Shown: piece by piece, positions 63,716 through 64,000 of the stretch
Numbering within the stretch: position 1 is the stretch's first letter
How the letters are laid out: every line of letters starts with the position of its first letter
Assembly (NCBI GenBank): GCA_965226785.1
Contig: CBDDEC010000002.1
Coordinates: 620,001 to 684,000 of the forward strand
Origin: CBDDEC01 sp965226785
GTDB lineage: Bacteria; Chloroflexota; Dehalococcoidia; UBA2979
Length of the DNA: 64,000 bases
Direction: 5' to 3'
Made by a program: the position numbers and the translations under genes
Notes under the pieces: generated by a model
What the model was told of the DNA's origin: nothing
Databases searched by the model: none
The model's input: the letters and a program-made list of their open reading frames with translations, nothing else

Positions 63716-64000
63716 CTACTGCCGCGCGGGCAGTTGATCGGCGTCGGCAGGCGCCTCGACGGCCATGCCGTTGAGCACGCCGGCGACCATCGTGTAGTAG
63801 CCGAGCAGGGTGGTGAGCTCCATGACGCCCTGCTCGCCGTAACGCGCCCGTGCGGCGTCGAAGGTGGCGTCCTCGACGCGGTGGTCCGTCAGCAGCTGGC
63901 GGCCGTAGCTGACGATCAGGCTCTCCTCGTCGGTCAGGCCGTCGAGGGCGCCCGCCGCGGCGATGATCGCGATCGCCTCTTCGCGGACGCCGACCTCACG
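63716..64000 (-). CDS. Carboxymuconolactone decarboxylase-like protein, C-terminal part
   Basis: The last 94 codons are in the window and the start lies beyond 64000. The readable part, VGVREEAIAIIAAAGALDGL, then ESLIVSYGRQLLTDHRV and ARARYGEQGVMELTTLLGYY, followed by MVAGVLNGM, matches the helical C-terminal region of the AhpD/carboxymuconolactone decarboxylase family. No CxxC can be seen because the N-terminal part is missing. Confidence 0.75.
   Translation of the reverse strand, partial: REVGVREEAIAIIAAAGALDGLTDEESLIVSYGRQLLTDHRVEDATFDAARARYGEQGVMELTTLLGYYTMVAGVLNGMAVEAPADADQLPARQ

Overview
The window is a high-GC bacterial chromosome segment, about two thirds G+C by eye. I see no rRNA, tRNA, CRISPR array, transposase, integrase or phage gene. 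Several traits suggest a heterotrophic Chloroflexota lineage, possibly Dehalococcoidia-like: Thr-Pro-Ala linkers in lipoproteins and cell-surface proteins, a second EF-G paralogue, and many CaiB/BaiF CoA transferases, acyl-CoA dehydrogenases, enoyl-CoA hydratases and P450s. The phylum is an inference from gene style, not from a marker gene.

Layout. 0-2.7 kb: an ECF sigma factor and its membrane anti-sigma factor, a secreted protein under what looks like the same ECF promoter, and a cation efflux transporter. 2.7-7 kb: an acyl-CoA dehydrogenase facing a class III CoA transferase and a 2-hydroxyacyl-CoA lyase-like ThDP enzyme. 7-12.4 kb: envelope and regulatory genes, including a coiled-coil signal peptidase, a phosphoesterase, YqgE, a winged-helix AAA+ ATPase and an ArsR-AHSA1 fusion. 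12.5-17.5 kb: a tightly coupled M20 peptidase / Cys-rich protein / fused double CoA transferase operon and an enoyl-CoA hydratase. 18-34.7 kb: cell-surface proteins, lipoproteins, a metzincin-like protease, an AlkD-like glycosylase, an ASCH protein and a probable selenoprotein of the PrdB/GrdB family with an in-frame UGA. 35-49.6 kb: an orphan peptide-binding lipoprotein, two P450s, a sugar-type oxidoreductase/isomerase cluster, an EF-G paralogue and a second double CoA transferase. 49.7-64 kb: BNR-repeat proteins, a MoaD/ThiS-like protein, more CoA-dependent enzymes, an ATP-dependent DNA ligase, a YcaQ/AlkZ-like glycosylase, an alcohol dehydrogenase and a partial carboxymuconolactone decarboxylase-like gene.

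Taken together the genes suggest activation of organic acids as CoA esters and their breakdown by dehydrogenation, hydration and C-C cleavage, with P450 and flavin monooxygenases feeding in more inert substrates. No substrate can be named from sequence alone.

Two cautions. At least fourteen single-base frame shifts can be reconstructed. Nearly all are +1, most sit in short homopolymers, and nine fall in six consecutive genes between 49.7 and 55.1 kb. This looks more like assembly error than gene decay, so those genes are annotated across the shift. Separately, the UGA at 25670 does not fit that error type and is best read as selenocysteine, although no selenocysteine machinery lies in this window.
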